Source of the DNA: an uncultured Flavobacteriaceae bacterium
Lineage (GTDB): Bacteria; Bacteroidota; Bacteroidia; Flavobacteriales; Flavobacteriaceae
Direction: 5' to 3'
DNA length: 64,000 bases
NCBI GenBank assembly: GCA_947495135.1
Contig: CANLXN010000002.1
Span: 186,001-250,000 of the forward strand
Both the position numbers and the translations under genes were made by a program. The notes under the pieces were generated by a model, which was given only the letters and a program-made list of their open reading frames with translations, was not told where the DNA came from and searched no databases. This document shows, piece after piece, positions 42,735 through 53,951 of this stretch (position 1 is the stretch's first letter; every line of letters begins with the position of its first letter).

Positions 42735-45362
42735 TCACCTTATAATAATGCGTTTAGTCGTTACAATTTTATCTCCTGAAATTTTCAGCAAATAAATACC
42801 GGAAGCAAGTCCCTTAGCCGAGATTTTCAATTCATTCCCAACTGCTCTATGATTCACCTTAATAGCTGTTCCGTTGATATCGAAAACTTCCACAGTTAGT
42901 AATTCGGCATCAGTACCAACTCTTCTTACGGAGAATTCTCCACGATTAGGGTTTGGATATACCACTGCTGAAATACTTGTATCATCTCCTGCAGAAGAAG
43001 CGGCTAGTATATTATCGTTCAAAATAGCATTCAAATATCCATAAACAGCCAAGCTTGGAGCATGGTTTTGATGAATGGTAAATTCTGAATGTCCCAAATA
43101 AATACGTGCATTGCTATTACACTCAAAATGAGGCCATTCTTCAGCTGGCGGACTGGACTGAAAATAATAGAACGAAGCAGAAGATAAACCGTACAAAGGC
43201 AAACCAGGAATATTTTCTCCTTGGTATTGCCAATTGTCAATGTGTAAGGGGTCTGATGAGTAGTGTTCTGCTCCAATCGCGTCCGCACCAGTAATGTACA
43301 CCCAATTTCCAGGGTTTCCACCCAAGTTTATGTCATTACTAGCCAATACAGCACTCAAAATAGTTGGGTCGTTCGAAAAATAATAAGCCATTAATTGCTC
43401 AAAAACAAAAGGAGTTGAACTGGAGTTACCTCCAAGTGGTGGGTTAAACCTACTTGAAATATGACGAAAAGGAAAGTCATCCTTATCATTAAGACCCCAA
43501 GTATAAGCCCAATTCTGTATGGCTTGAATTTGTATATTTTGAAGCGTTTGGGCGGCACTATCAAAGTTTGACCATTTATCTATTGGAATAAGTGCAAACG
43601 CATAGGTGGCAAACTCTTCATCACGCTGCTGAAAAACATATAAATCTGAACTAGCGTCTACGACACTTGTATTATCCATATAATAATCTAAATATTCCTG
43701 CTCACCAGTAACGCTGTATAACATAGCAGAAGCCATTAAAGGAAGGTCGGGAAACTTCCCCGAAATAGGAAAACCAGCTACCTCAAGCTCGAAATCGCCG
43801 CTTTCTTGATTTGCATTCGCCCATTCATAAGCTGCAATAGCCTCTGCTATATAAATAGGCGCCTCATTTGTTGGATCGCCAGCCTCTTCTAATGCCAATG
43901 CAAATTGGGCAGCAGCAGCAGCAAAGACGTAAGAAACTCCTGGATCTTCCCTATAAACATACCACATCTGTTCGCTTGAAGAATTACCAGAACCGTCGTT
44001 CCAGGAAGGAGCATAATAATTGTCTGTTTCCTTTCCGCCACAAATACCTCCAGTGGCGCCTTTAGTCCTTCTGAAAAAATCCAATGTCCATCTCACCTCG
44101 TCTAATAAATCTGGAATTCCATTATCGCTCTCGGGTATATTAAATTGCCCATCGTAAAAGCCATCAGGTGCCATCAAATAAGCGAAAGTCACATACAGTG
44201 GCAAACTGAGATGCTGTGTATAAACATCATGATCTCCAGCATCAAAATGCCCTCCGCTTCCCCAGGGAAATTCATCTGGAGAGTTCATCCAGGAAGCAGG
44301 ATTTGTAGGGTTGATGAGATTGGTAGCTTGGGCAGGCAATTCGGTAAAACTTTGATTATCGCCTTGGGTATTATCCAAGCGACGGAAATTAGAATACGTG
44401 ATTTCAAAACCATCCACGCCTGGCATGTGATCTACGGGTTTTGGCAGATTAGAATATGGAGTGCTCCTGTCTATTCCGCTTCGTTGATGAAATAGTCCTT
44501 CTGCCAATAATTTGAACACTTCATCATAGGCTTTATTAGTTATTCTGAAAGGGTTAGAACTCCCTACCCCTTCAATCACCACTTTATATTCTTCATCATC
44601 TTGAGTACTTATGGTTGTTCCCACTTCCGAGAAATTGAAATCCCACACTGAAGATCGCGTCCAGAATTCATTGGCCAAACCACCACCAAAACCTGTAGGA
44701 GCATCACCTAACCTAAATTGCAGTCCGTTTTCTCCACTTCCAGAATAAATAATTTCGCCATCGGAAACCCTAACCACATGACAGGTAGTTCCTTCCAAAT
44801 CTGTAAAATCCTCCGCATTTGATGTATTCGACACGCTTTTCCCAAGCCAATGAGAGACATAGGCGTATTTCTCTTCCGCAGAGGCAATCATCGCGACCTG
44901 ATTTACATGAACGCTTTCAGAAACAAATTCGAAAACATTAAAAGTGAAATTATAAGATGGTAGAGCGGCATTTATATTGGAAACCGCAACATTGTACGTT
45001 GAACCAGGAATCATTGGGGTTGGCAACTCTAAATAGACATAATATTCAAAAAGTCCTTTTTGTTCTTTGCTTTTAAAATAGTTAGCTACTGGATTTTGAG
45101 GAGATGTATAATTGGCGTCCTCTGCACTGGTAATACTGAAATTTGACTGAATTAAAGCCTGTGCCTCATCAATTTGTCCAAAGTAGTCTTCATTTGGCGC
45201 GTCATAGATATAGTATTCAGTCCAATTGGTGAGATTCTTTTCTCCTTCATCAAATTTAAGCAATAATGTGTTTTCGCTTACCGCTGTAAATGATAATAAC
45301 TGCTCCTGTGCTTGAATAATACATGAAAAAAGCAACAGAATGGGGATGGGTAGTGTTTTCAT
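42735..45362 (-). CDS. Secreted GH9 endoglucanase-like enzyme with T9SS sorting domain
   Basis: The 875-residue exported protein has, in order: signal peptide (ending IIQAQ, about 19), an N-terminal beta region (about 20-145), a CelD-like immunoglobulin domain (about 150-260), and a GH9 catalytic domain (about 270-785). The GH9 catalytic base region is GGHFDAGDHD with Asp374/Asp377, and the proton donor is Glu760 in GHSEFTIHQNHAP. The C-terminal type IX secretion domain (about 800-875) has VYPNPNRGEFSV and SGIYLLKISG. GH9 enzymes cleave beta-1,4-glucans such as cellulose; specificity here is not proven. It sits alone between gltA and eno with no polysaccharide utilisation genes. Confidence 0.93.
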   Translation of the reverse strand: MKTLPIPILLLFSCIIQAQEQLLSFTAVSENTLLLKFDEGEKNLTNWTEYYIYDAPNEDYFGQIDEAQALIQSNFSITSAEDANYTSPQNPVANYFKSKEQKGLFEYYVYLELPTPMIPGSTYNVAVSNINAALPSYNFTFNVFEFVSESVHVNQVAMIASAEEKYAYVSHWLGKSVSNTSNAEDFTDLEGTTCHVVRVSDGEIIYSGSGENGLQFRLGDAPTGFGGGLANEFWTRSSVWDFNFSEVGTTISTQDDEEYKVVIEGVGSSNPFRITNKAYDEVFKLLAEGLFHQRSGIDRSTPYSNLPKPVDHMPGVDGFEITYSNFRRLDNTQGDNQSFTELPAQATNLINPTNPASWMNSPDEFPWGSGGHFDAGDHDVYTQHLSLPLYVTFAYLMAPDGFYDGQFNIPESDNGIPDLLDEVRWTLDFFRRTKGATGGICGGKETDNYYAPSWNDGSGNSSSEQMWYVYREDPGVSYVFAAAAAQFALALEEAGDPTNEAPIYIAEAIAAYEWANANQESGDFELEVAGFPISGKFPDLPLMASAMLYSVTGEQEYLDYYMDNTSVVDASSDLYVFQQRDEEFATYAFALIPIDKWSNFDSAAQTLQNIQIQAIQNWAYTWGLNDKDDFPFRHISSRFNPPLGGNSSSTPFVFEQLMAYYFSNDPTILSAVLASNDINLGGNPGNWVYITGADAIGAEHYSSDPLHIDNWQYQGENIPGLPLYGLSSASFYYFQSSPPAEEWPHFECNSNARIYLGHSEFTIHQNHAPSLAVYGYLNAILNDNILAASSAGDDTSISAVVYPNPNRGEFSVRRVGTDAELLTVEVFDINGTAIKVNHRAVGNELKISAKGLASGIYLLKISGDKIVTTKRIIIR

Positions 45363-45431
45363 TTGTTCAATCTTTTAAGCTAAAAATAAAACATATCAAA
45401 ACTACTTCCTTAAAAAGTTAAGTTAAAAAAA

Positions 45432-45455
45432 CCGTCTGAAAGAATTTTCAGACGG
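45432..45455 (-). terminator. Intrinsic terminator of eno
   Basis: CCGTCTGAAA (45432-45441) and TTTCAGACGG (45446-45455) form a perfect 10-bp stem. In the minus direction a T-run follows (45430 downward). It lies 58 bases beyond the eno stop. Confidence 0.93.
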
Positions 45456-45512
45456 CTCTTGGAATTTAGTAAGTAATTTATTCCTGAACTGGTAGGTCTC
45501 AGAAGAAATGGC

Positions 45513-46847
<1,335 letters not shown>

Positions 46848-46856
46848 TTAATGTTT

Positions 46857-46901
46857 CGAAAACGTCATATTAGTGCCATATTAGAGGCTAAAACGTTTTC
46901 G
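46857..46901. promoter_or_regulatory. Possible operator: palindrome and inverted repeat upstream of eno
   Basis: AAAACGTTTT at 46890-46899 is a perfect 10-bp palindrome with a central CG, like LacI-family operator cores. A larger inverted repeat pairs CGAAAACGT (46857-46865) with ACGTTTTCG (46893-46901). Between them CATATTAG occurs twice (46866-46873 and 46877-46884). The elements lie about 58-102 bases before the eno start. The regulator is unknown. Confidence 0.4.
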
Positions 46902-46916
46902 GATTAATTCTCAATT

Positions 46917-47060
46917 ATGGATATCGGAAAAAATAATAGTTTTGATGAAATAACCACAATACGTAGATCGATTAAATTTAAAATGCGACTCTTAAATAAT
47001 TTTGACCAGCCTTTATTGAAACCGCTATTAACTGAACAAAAAAAAGGCTCATTTAACTGA
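46917..47060 (+). CDS. Doubtful 47-residue reading frame
   Basis: A plus-strand ATG at 46917 opens a 47-residue frame (MDIGKNNSFDEITTIRRS, basic and polar) ending at TGA 47060 inside the carA terminator. It follows the palindrome at 46890 by 17 bases. There is no recognisable homology or structure. It is listed only because it fills an otherwise gene-free gap. Confidence 0.15.
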   Translation: MDIGKNNSFDEITTIRRSIKFKMRLLNNFDQPLLKPLLTEQKKGSFN

Positions 47061-47068
47061 GCCTTTTT
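47041..47068. terminator. Intrinsic terminator of carA
   Basis: AAAAAGGCTCA (47041-47051) and TGAGCCTTTTT (47058-47068) form an 11-bp stem around the loop tttaac. In the minus direction it lies 9 bases after the carA stop. Confidence 0.93.
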
Positions 47069-47076
47069 TATCTTTT

Positions 47077-48180
47077 CTAGTTTTTCATATTCTCCACGAA
47101 TTGATCGAAGAGATATTTTGCATCATTAGGCCCAGGACCAGCTTCAGGGTGGTATTGAACAGAGAAGACCGGTTTGTCCTTCAGTTTAATTCCCGCAACA
47201 GTATGATCGTTTAAGTGAACGTGAGTAATCTCCACATTACTATTGGCTTCTGTTTCCTCTTTATTGATGGAGAAACCATGATTTTGAGATGTAATTTCTC
47301 CTTTTCCAGTAAGTAAGTTCTTAACAGGGTGGTTAATTCCACGGTGTCCATTATGCATTTTGTAAGTCGAAATGCTATTTGCCAATGCTAAAACTTGATG
47401 TCCAAGACAGATACCAAACAAAGGCTTATTGCTTTTTAAAATTTCTTTAGTCGTTTCTATTGCTTCGGTCAGTGGTTCAGGATCTCCTGGCCCATTACTC
47501 AAAAAGTAACCATCTGGATCGAAAGCAGCTAAATCCTCAAATGAAGCGTTGTAAGGAAACACCTTAATATAGCAGTCTCTTTGCGCAAGGTTACGGAGAA
47601 TGTTTTTCTTGATTCCAATATCTAAAGCCGAAACTTTATAGGTTGCACTCTCATCTCCAAAAAAATAGGGCTCTTGAGTAGAAACCTTTGAAGCCAATTC
47701 TAGGCCATTCATATTTGGAACCTCCGCAAGTTGTTTCTTTAATCCTTCGATATTATCAACGTCTGTGGAAATAACGGCATTCATAGCTCCATTATCACGA
47801 ATATAATTTACCAAGGCTCTTGTGTCCACATCGCTAATCGCAAAAAGATTATTAGTAGCCAGAAAATCTTCTAGAGACATATTGGCCTCTGGTCTTGAGT
47901 AGTTATAACTGAAATTCCTACAAATGAGTCCTGCAATCTTTACCGAATCAGATTCAACTTCTTCCGCGGCTGTACCGTAATTTCCAATATGAGCATTGGT
48001 AGTTACCATAAGTTGTCCGAAATAAGAAGGGTCTGTAAAAATCTCTTGGTAACCTGTCATTCCAGTGTTGAAACAAACTTCACCGAAGGCGGTACCATCC
48101 TTGTCTCCTACTGCTTTACCATAAAAAATGGTTCCGTCTGCTAATAGGATTAAGGCTTTTTTTCGTGTTTGATATTTCAT
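47077..48180 (-). CDS. carA: Carbamoyl-phosphate synthase, small (glutaminase) subunit
   Basis: CarA releases ammonia from glutamine for CarB, giving carbamoyl phosphate for arginine and pyrimidine synthesis. The 367 residues show the N-terminal CPSase domain (GEVCFNTGMTGYQEI near 33) and a class I glutaminase domain with the nucleophile Cys in GICLGHQVLALA (about 256) and His-Glu in VQYHPEAGPGP. carB is not in the window. It follows rplQ on the minus strand with a terminator between them, so it is likely a separate transcription unit. Confidence 0.98.
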   Translation of the reverse strand: MKYQTRKKALILLADGTIFYGKAVGDKDGTAFGEVCFNTGMTGYQEIFTDPSYFGQLMVTTNAHIGNYGTAAEEVESDSVKIAGLICRNFSYNYSRPEANMSLEDFLATNNLFAISDVDTRALVNYIRDNGAMNAVISTDVDNIEGLKKQLAEVPNMNGLELASKVSTQEPYFFGDESATYKVSALDIGIKKNILRNLAQRDCYIKVFPYNASFEDLAAFDPDGYFLSNGPGDPEPLTEAIETTKEILKSNKPLFGICLGHQVLALANSISTYKMHNGHRGINHPVKNLLTGKGEITSQNHGFSINKEETEANSNVEITHVHLNDHTVAGIKLKDKPVFSVQYHPEAGPGPNDAKYLFDQFVENMKN

Positions 48181-48216
48181 AATGTAAAAAAGAGTTTGAC
48201 AAAAATAGTATAAAAA

Positions 48217-48246
48217 AAAGGGATAAACTAAATAGCTTATCCCTTT
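48217..48246. terminator. Intrinsic terminator of rplQ
   Basis: AAAGGGATAA (48217-48226) and TTATCCCTTT (48237-48246) form a 10-bp stem. In the minus direction it is followed by a T-run (48219 downward). It lies between rplQ and carA and ends the ribosomal protein block. Confidence 0.85.
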
Positions 48247-48271
48247 GTTATTTTCAGTAGAAGAATTTCAT

Positions 48272-48745
48272 TTACTCTTCTTCTTTATTCGCTTTTGCTG
48301 GAGCTACTGGTGGAGTGCTTGACGCACCACCACGACGACTTCTACGAGTAGATTTCTTCTTAACAGCTTTTCCTGCGTTATAAACTTCATTGTAGTCTAC
48401 CAATTCGATCATCGCCATATCAGCGTTATCACCCAATCGGTTTCCTAATTTAATAATACGAGTATAACCACCTGGACGATCTCCAATCTTCACAGCAACG
48501 TCTCTAAACAATTCTGTTACCGCATCTTTTTGACGAAGCTTAGCCATTACAATACGTCGATTGTGAGTGGTATCTTCTTTAGACTTAGTAATCATTGGCT
48601 CAACAAAACCTCTCAAAGCTTTTGCTTTAGCCACAGTGGTGTTTATTCTTTTATGCTCAATAAGGGAACAAGCCATATTCGCTAACATTGCCTTTCTATG
48701 CGCCGTTTTTCTTCCTAAGTGATTTACTTTTTTTCCGTGTCTCAT
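48272..48745 (-). CDS. rplQ: 50S ribosomal protein L17
   Basis: The 157-residue protein carries the L17 core ([21 protein letters not shown], then [27 protein letters not shown] shortened). It is extended by a low-complexity C-terminal tail rich in Lys, Arg, Pro and Glu ([19 protein letters not shown]), a common feature in Bacteroidota. L17 binds 23S rRNA near the exit tunnel. It is the last gene of the rpsJ-rplQ block, 138 bases from rpoA, with a small hairpin between them (48775-48789). Confidence 0.98.
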   Translation of the reverse strand: MRHGKKVNHLGRKTAHRKAMLANMACSLIEHKRINTTVAKAKALRGFVEPMITKSKEDTTHNRRIVMAKLRQKDAVTELFRDVAVKIGDRPGGYTRIIKLGNRLGDNADMAMIELVDYNEVYNAGKAVKKKSTRRSRRGGASSTPPVAPAKANKEEE

Positions 48746-48883
48746 GACATTTGTTTTATCATCTTGCTACCAAACCAGCCGTACGCTGGGAGCAAAATAT
48801 GATTATGTTTATTTATTTTACTTTGACGGTTAACTATGAGGTTAATTGTTACGTAAAAACAATACAATTAACAACAAAACCAA

Positions 48884-49876
48884 CTAGTCTTTGTCTAATT
48901 TATATTTTGAAAGATCCATTCCGAAGTTAAGGCCTTTTACATTTACCAACTCTTCTAGTTCGGTCAATGATTTTTTACCAAAGTTTCTGAATTTCATCAA
49001 ATCATTCTTGTTGTAAGATACTAGATCACCTAAAGTATCAACTTCTGCAGCTTTCAAACAGTTTAAAGCACGAACAGAAAGGTCCATATCGATTAACTTA
49101 GTTTTAAGCAACTGACGCATATGAAGAGACTCCTCATCATAAGTTTCAGTTTGTGCAATCTCGTCTGCTTCTAAAGTAATACGCTCATCACTAAATAACA
49201 TGAAGTGGTGAATCAACGTTTTAGCCGCTTCAGTTAAAGCATCCTTTGGATGAATAGAACCATCGGTCATGATTTCGAAAACCAATTTTTCATAATCGGT
49301 TTTTTGTTCAACACGGTAATTCTCTATACTGTATTTCACATTTTTGATAGGTGTATAGATCGAATCTGTAAAGATAGTACCTAAAGGCGCGTTTGCCTTT
49401 TTGTTCTCCTCTGCAGGAACATAACCTCTACCCTTCTCGATAGTAATCTCGAAATTCAAGTTTACTTTAGGATCCATATTACAGATCACAAGATCTGGAT
49501 TCAAAACTTGGAAACCAGAGATGAATTTTTGAAAATCACCTGCGGTTAATTGATCTTGACCAGAAACTGAAATTGTAACAGTTTCGTTATCGATCTCATC
49601 TATTTGTCTCTTAAAACGTGCTTGCTTAAGATTAAGGATGATTTCCGTTACATCTTCCACTACCCCTGCGATTGTAGAAAACTCATGATCTACCCCTTCG
49701 ATTCTTACCGAAGTGATCGCAAAACCTTCTAATGAAGAAAGTAACACACGTCTTAATGCGTTACCTACTGTTAATCCATAACCTGGTTCCAAAGGACGAA
49801 ATTCAAATTTCCCCTCGAAATCGGTTGAATTAATCATGATAACTTTATCAGGCTTTTGAAAACTAAATACTGCCAT
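48884..49876 (-). CDS. rpoA: DNA-directed RNA polymerase subunit alpha
   Basis: The 330-residue subunit nucleates polymerase assembly. Its N-terminal dimerisation domain (1-230) shows [21 protein letters not shown] and [20 protein letters not shown]. The C-terminal DNA- and activator-binding domain (about 250-320) shows [20 protein letters not shown] and [15 protein letters not shown]. It lies between rpsD and rplQ as in most bacteria. Confidence 0.98.
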   Translation of the reverse strand: MAVFSFQKPDKVIMINSTDFEGKFEFRPLEPGYGLTVGNALRRVLLSSLEGFAITSVRIEGVDHEFSTIAGVVEDVTEIILNLKQARFKRQIDEIDNETVTISVSGQDQLTAGDFQKFISGFQVLNPDLVICNMDPKVNLNFEITIEKGRGYVPAEENKKANAPLGTIFTDSIYTPIKNVKYSIENYRVEQKTDYEKLVFEIMTDGSIHPKDALTEAAKTLIHHFMLFSDERITLEADEIAQTETYDEESLHMRQLLKTKLIDMDLSVRALNCLKAAEVDTLGDLVSYNKNDLMKFRNFGKKSLTELEELVNVKGLNFGMDLSKYKLDKD

Positions 49877-49971
49877 ATTTTCTTCGTTTTAATTGTTATT
49901 TAGTTGCGCGGTCTATAAGTTTGAAGAATTCAAATAAACCCTTTGGCTAAATCCCAATGTGATTTTATTTA

Positions 49972-50577
49972 TTATTTAGAGTATAATTCGACGATAAACT
50001 GCTCGTTAATGTTTTCAGGAATCTGAAGACGCTGAGGAACAGAAACAAAAGTTCCTTGTTTAGTCTCAGAGTTCCAAGTGATCCACTCATATACATTACT
50101 TGAGTTTGCCAACGAACTTTCGATAGCTTCAAGAGATTTTGACTTCTCTCTAACTGCTACCACATCTCCAGCTTTTAATTGGTAAGATGGTATGTTTACT
50201 TTTTCACCATTTACAGTGATGTGACGGTGAGACACTAATTGTCTTCCAGCACTACGGCTAGGAGCTATTCCCATACGGAAAACAACATTATCTAAACGAG
50301 ACTCACAAAGTTGAAGCAAAACTTCACCGGTAATACCAGGTGCTGCTGTTGCTCTTTTAAACATATTTCTAAATTGACGCTCTAAAATACCATAGGTGTA
50401 TTTTGCCTTTTGCTTTTCAGCTAGTTGGATTGCGTACTCAGATTTTTTACCACGACGACGGTTATTTCCGTGCTGCCCTGGAGGGTAATTCCTTTTCTCA
50501 AAAGATTTGTCTTCACCGAAAATAGCTTCTCCAAACTTTCGAGCTATTTTAGTTTTAGGACCAGTATATCTTGCCAT
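49972..50577 (-). CDS. rpsD: 30S ribosomal protein S4
   Basis: The 201-residue protein is a primary 16S rRNA binder. It shows [28 protein letters not shown], the S4 RNA-binding core with [35 protein letters not shown] in pieces, and the [13 protein letters not shown] segment. The gene is preceded by a 198-base gap with two hairpins, which separates it from rpsK. This gap is a possible autoregulatory leader. Confidence 0.98.
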   Translation of the reverse strand: MARYTGPKTKIARKFGEAIFGEDKSFEKRNYPPGQHGNNRRRGKKSEYAIQLAEKQKAKYTYGILERQFRNMFKRATAAPGITGEVLLQLCESRLDNVVFRMGIAPSRSAGRQLVSHRHITVNGEKVNIPSYQLKAGDVVAVREKSKSLEAIESSLANSSNVYEWITWNSETKQGTFVSVPQRLQIPENINEQFIVELYSK

Positions 50578-50672
50578 TTCAAATTGATTTTGAAGGAAAA
50601 AACTAAATTAAGGTCTTACGTTAATCCTCTAGCTCTCTTACTCCTTCGGTTGATATTTATTATTTACTAGTT

Positions 50673-50692
50673 AAGATGCCCGAAAGCATCTT
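50673..50692 (-). promoter_or_regulatory. Hairpin in the rpsD leader
   Basis: AAGATGC (50673-50679) and GCATCTT (50686-50692) form a 7-bp stem in the rpsD leader, about 96 bases before its ATG. With no T-run beside it, this looks like a leader structure rather than a terminator. Confidence 0.4.
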
Positions 50693-50739
50693 TAAATTAA
50701 ATATTTATTAAAGCCCGCAAAGGTATTAATAAAATATAA

Positions 50740-50766
50740 AAGAATCACCCATAAAGGGTGATTCTT
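50740..50766 (-). terminator. Hairpin terminator after rpsK
   Basis: AAGAATCACCC (50740-50750) and GGGTGATTCTT (50756-50766) form a perfect 11-bp stem around the loop ataaa. In the minus direction a T/A-rich tail (ttatatttt) follows. It lies about 10 bases past the rpsK stop. Confidence 0.65.
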
Positions 50767-50775
50767 CCGTATGTA

Positions 50776-51168
50776 TTATACACGACGTCTTTTAGGAGGA
50801 CGACATCCGTTGTGCGGCATTGGAGTAACATCGATAATTTCAGTTACTTCAATTCCTGCATTGTGGATAGTACGGATAGCAGATTCTCTACCATTTCCAG
50901 GTCCTTTCACGTAGACTTTTACTTTACGTAATCCTGCCTCGTGAGCCACTTTAGACGCATCTTCTGATGCTAATTGTGCAGCGTAAGGAGTATTCTTCTT
51001 AGATCCTCTAAAACCCATTTTACCGGCAGAAGACCAAGAGATTACATCCCCGTTCTTATTGGTTAACGAAATGATAATGTTGTTAAAAGAAGCAGTAACG
51101 TGTGCTTGACCCGTAGCCTCAACATTAACCTTACGTTTTTTTGTACTTTTTGAGCTAGACTTTGCCAT
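50776..51168 (-). CDS. rpsK: 30S ribosomal protein S11
   Basis: The 130-residue protein has [39 protein letters not shown] and [19 protein letters not shown] in order, ending in [14 protein letters not shown]11 forms part of the mRNA exit platform of the 30S subunit. It is 9 bases from rpsM and is followed by a hairpin. Confidence 0.98.
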   Translation of the reverse strand: MAKSSSKSTKKRKVNVEATGQAHVTASFNNIIISLTNKNGDVISWSSAGKMGFRGSKKNTPYAAQLASEDASKVAHEAGLRKVKVYVKGPGNGRESAIRTIHNAGIEVTEIIDVTPMPHNGCRPPKRRRV

Positions 51169-51177
51169 ATCTCTAGG

Positions 51178-51552
51178 TTATTTAGTTGCTTTTTTCTTGT
51201 TAGCAACAGTTTTACGTTTTCCTTTTCTTGTTCTTGAGTTGTTCTTCGTTCGCTGCCCTCTTAAAGGAAGACCTGCTCTGTGACGAATACCTCTGTAACA
51301 TCCTATGTCCATTAAGCGTTTAATGCTTAACTGCACTTCACTACGTAATTCACCTTCGATCTTGAAAGACCCAACAGCATCACGAATTTTTCCGATTTCA
51401 TCATCGTCCCATTCGTTTACTTTTTTGTCTTCGCTTACTCCGGCTTTCTCAAGTATATCCTTCGCTCGGCTATTACCAATTCCGAAGATATACGTTAACG
51501 CGATTACACCCCTTTTTTGTTTAGGAATATCTACACCTGCGATTCTTGCCAT
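51178..51552 (-). CDS. rpsM: 30S ribosomal protein S13
   Basis: The 124-residue protein has [26 protein letters not shown] and the C-terminal [22 protein letters not shown] segment that contacts tRNA and the subunit head. It lies 3 bases after the rpmJ stop. Confidence 0.98.
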   Translation of the reverse strand: MARIAGVDIPKQKRGVIALTYIFGIGNSRAKDILEKAGVSEDKKVNEWDDDEIGKIRDAVGSFKIEGELRSEVQLSIKRLMDIGCYRGIRHRAGLPLRGQRTKNNSRTRKGKRKTVANKKKATK

Positions 51553-51555
51553 AAC

Positions 51556-51672
51556 TTATCCTTGTCTTTGTTTGAACCTTGGGTTCTTTTTGTTAATTAC
51601 ATATAATCTGCCTTTTCTGCGCACTATTTTGCAGTCGACACTTCTCTTTTTAACGGATGCTCTAACTTTCAT
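51556..51672 (-). CDS. rpmJ: 50S ribosomal protein L36, zinc-free form
   Basis: This 38-residue gene is too short for many gene callers. It runs from ATG 51672 to TAA 51556 and reads [20 protein letters not shown], then [18 protein letters not shown]. The classical L36 zinc ligands (three Cys and one His) are mostly missing; only Cys14 remains. This is the zinc-independent form usual in Bacteroidota. It sits between infA and rpsM in the standard order. Confidence 0.95.
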   Translation of the reverse strand: MKVRASVKKRSVDCKIVRRKGRLYVINKKNPRFKQRQG

Positions 51673-51712
51673 CTGTTCTTTTTTTATTTAGATAGGAACG
51701 AACTATTCGTCC

Positions 51713-51928
51713 TTAGTATCTATACGTTATACGAGCCTTAGTCAAATCGTAAGGACTCATTTCTAATTTCACTTTGTCTCCCGGTAACAACTTAATATAA
51801 TGCATTCGCATCTTACCCGAAATATGTGCCGTAACAATATGACCGTTTTCCAATTCTACACGAAACATAGCATTCGATAATGCTTCAACTATACTTCCGT
51901 CCTGTTCAATTGCTGGTTGCTTTGCCAT
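51713..51928 (-). CDS. infA: Translation initiation factor IF-1
   Basis: The 71-residue OB-fold protein binds the 30S A site during initiation. It shows [42 protein letters not shown] and [16 protein letters not shown], the full family pattern. It lies 2 bases after the secY stop. Confidence 0.98.
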   Translation of the reverse strand: MAKQPAIEQDGSIVEALSNAMFRVELENGHIVTAHISGKMRMHYIKLLPGDKVKLEMSPYDLTKARITYRY

Positions 51929-51930
51929 AA

Positions 51931-53283
51931 TTATGCTACTGCTTTTCTGTTTTTACCGCTTTTCATTAGACCATCATAGTGACGATTTAATAAATACGAA
52001 TTAATTTGTTGCATGGTATCGATAGCTACACCTACCATAATTAGTAGAGATGTACCTCCGTAGAACAACGCCCATCCTTGCTGAATACCCATAAGCTTCA
52101 CAACGAACGCAGGGAAAATTGCGATCAATGCTAAGAATACAGAACCTGGTAAGGTAATCTGGGACATAATTCTATCTAAATATTCTGCCGTATCGGTTCC
52201 TGGTTTTATTCCCGGAATAAATCCACCACTCCGCTTTAAGTCGTCTGCCATTTTATTGGTAGGAACTGTAATCGCGGTGTAAAAATACGTGAATATAATA
52301 ATCAATAATGCAAATACTACGTTGTACCAAACTCCAAAAATATCACTGAAGTTAACTTGAAGCCATTGACCCGCAGCAGAATCTTTCATAAAACTCGCGC
52401 TTCCTAAGGTCACAGGTACAAACATAATTGCCTGTGCAAAGATAATAGGCATTACTCCAGAAGCATTTAGCTTAAGAGGAATGAATTGCCTTGCACCGAA
52501 AATGTTCTTCTCATATCCTCCGCTCGCTGTTCTTCTTGCGTATTGCACAGGAATCTTACGAACCGCCATTACTAATAGTATAGACAGTAAGATGATCACG
52601 AACCAGATAACCAATTCGATTAGAATAAGAATTAACCCTCCATTAGATTGGAATACTCTTGAATCAATTTCCTGAATAAAAGAAACAGGAAGTGTTGCAA
52701 TGATACCTACTAAAATCAAAATAGAGATACCGTTTCCTATACCCTTATCGGTAATCTTCTCACCTAACCACATTGCAAAAATACAACCAGTTACAAGAAT
52801 GATCACAGATGAAATATAGAAGGTTGGCGTTAACCCAATGATAAAAGCTTCAGCAGGAACTCCTAAATACTGGATACCTGCAATATAACTCGGTGCCTGA
52901 ACTAAACAAATTCCGATGGTTAACCAACGAGTAATTTGTGTAATTTTCTTTCTTCCACTCTCACCCTCTTTTTGTAATTTTTGAAGGTAAGGAACTGCTA
53001 TTTGCATTAATTGAACCACAATAGATGCAGAGATGTAAGGCATAATACCCAATGCAAAAACCGAGGCATTCGCAAACGCTCCTCCAGTAAATGCATTCAA
53101 TAGTCCACCTATTCCACCAGCGTCAAAGTTTCCGGCGAATTCGCTCAACTTAGAAGCATCAATTCCCGGTAGCACAACTTGCGCACCAAAACGGTACACC
53201 AATAAAAGACCTAACGTCACCATAATTCGGTTACGCAGTTCTTCTATCTTAAAAACATTTTTTATGGTTTCAATAAATTTCAT
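51931..53283 (-). CDS. secY: Protein translocase subunit SecY
   Basis: The 450-residue protein has ten membrane helices and is the channel of the Sec translocon. Recognisable parts are the plug region near [42 protein letters not shown], the cytoplasmic loop [25 protein letters not shown] in pieces, and [22 protein letters not shown]. It lies between rplO and infA. Confidence 0.98.
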   Translation of the reverse strand: MKFIETIKNVFKIEELRNRIMVTLGLLLVYRFGAQVVLPGIDASKLSEFAGNFDAGGIGGLLNAFTGGAFANASVFALGIMPYISASIVVQLMQIAVPYLQKLQKEGESGRKKITQITRWLTIGICLVQAPSYIAGIQYLGVPAEAFIIGLTPTFYISSVIILVTGCIFAMWLGEKITDKGIGNGISILILVGIIATLPVSFIQEIDSRVFQSNGGLILILIELVIWFVIILLSILLVMAVRKIPVQYARRTASGGYEKNIFGARQFIPLKLNASGVMPIIFAQAIMFVPVTLGSASFMKDSAAGQWLQVNFSDIFGVWYNVVFALLIIIFTYFYTAITVPTNKMADDLKRSGGFIPGIKPGTDTAEYLDRIMSQITLPGSVFLALIAIFPAFVVKLMGIQQGWALFYGGTSLLIMVGVAIDTMQQINSYLLNRHYDGLMKSGKNRKAVA

Positions 53284-53296
53284 AAGATCAATAAAA

Positions 53297-53749
53297 TTAC
53301 AATTCTACAGCTTCTCCTCCAGCGGCTTCGATAGCGGCTTTAGCAGTTGCTGTGAATTTATGAGCAGATACTTTTAATTTAGCCTTCAATTCTCCTCTTC
53401 CTAGAATCTTCACCATTTCATTCTTTCCGGCTAACCTAAGACTTACAATTGTATCAAAGTCTAAAGTATCTTTAATCTTTTTATTATCTACCAAGTCCTG
53501 AAGCGTATCCAGATTAACTCCTTGGTATTCTTTGCGGTTTATGTTTGTGAAACCGAACTTAGGAACACGACGTTGCAATGGCATCTGTCCACCTTCGAAC
53601 CCTAATTTCTTAGAATAACCTGAACGTGATTTGGCACCCTTGTGACCACGTGTTGCAGTCCCACCTTTACCAGAACCTTGTCCACGACCTACTCGCTTTC
53701 CTTGTCTTTTAACTGAACCTTCAGCTGGTTTTAAGCTACTTAAATCCAT
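53297..53749 (-). CDS. rplO: 50S ribosomal protein L15
   Basis: The 150-residue protein has the basic glycine-rich N-terminus (RVGRGQGSGKGGTATRGHKG) and the globular C-terminus (LRLAGKNEMVKILGRGELKA, AKAAIEAAGGEAVEL). It is an early 23S rRNA assembly protein, 10 bases from rpmD. Confidence 0.98.
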   Translation of the reverse strand: MDLSSLKPAEGSVKRQGKRVGRGQGSGKGGTATRGHKGAKSRSGYSKKLGFEGGQMPLQRRVPKFGFTNINRKEYQGVNLDTLQDLVDNKKIKDTLDFDTIVSLRLAGKNEMVKILGRGELKAKLKVSAHKFTATAKAAIEAAGGEAVEL

Positions 53750-53759
53750 TTTGAATATC

Positions 53760-53939
53760 TTAATTAGCTTCTACTGAAACTAGGTGATTAACTTTTTTTA
53801 TCATACCAAGAATATTTGGCGTGTCTTCGTGCTCCACAACTTGACCGATCTTTTTAAGACCTAAAGCTTCGAGCGTTCTCTTTTGGTTTTGAGTACGATT
53901 GATCGCACTTTTCACCTTTTTTACTTTAATTTTTGCCAT
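53760..53939 (-). CDS. rpmD: 50S ribosomal protein L30
   Basis: This 59-residue gene runs from ATG 53939 to TAA 53760 and reads MAKIKVKKVKSAINRTQNQK, then RTLEALGLKKIGQVVEHEDT and PNILGMIKKVNHLVSVEAN. The GLKKIGQ and GMIKKVNHLV segments identify L30. It lies between rpsE and rplO, 12 bases from the rpsE stop. Confidence 0.95.
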   Translation of the reverse strand: MAKIKVKKVKSAINRTQNQKRTLEALGLKKIGQVVEHEDTPNILGMIKKVNHLVSVEAN

Positions 53940-53951
53940 TTCTATAGTATT

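Noticed and set aside
44145-44495. 116-residue plus-strand open frame inside the GH9 gene
   Set aside because: It is antisense to the catalytic domain, whose motifs are continuous across it.
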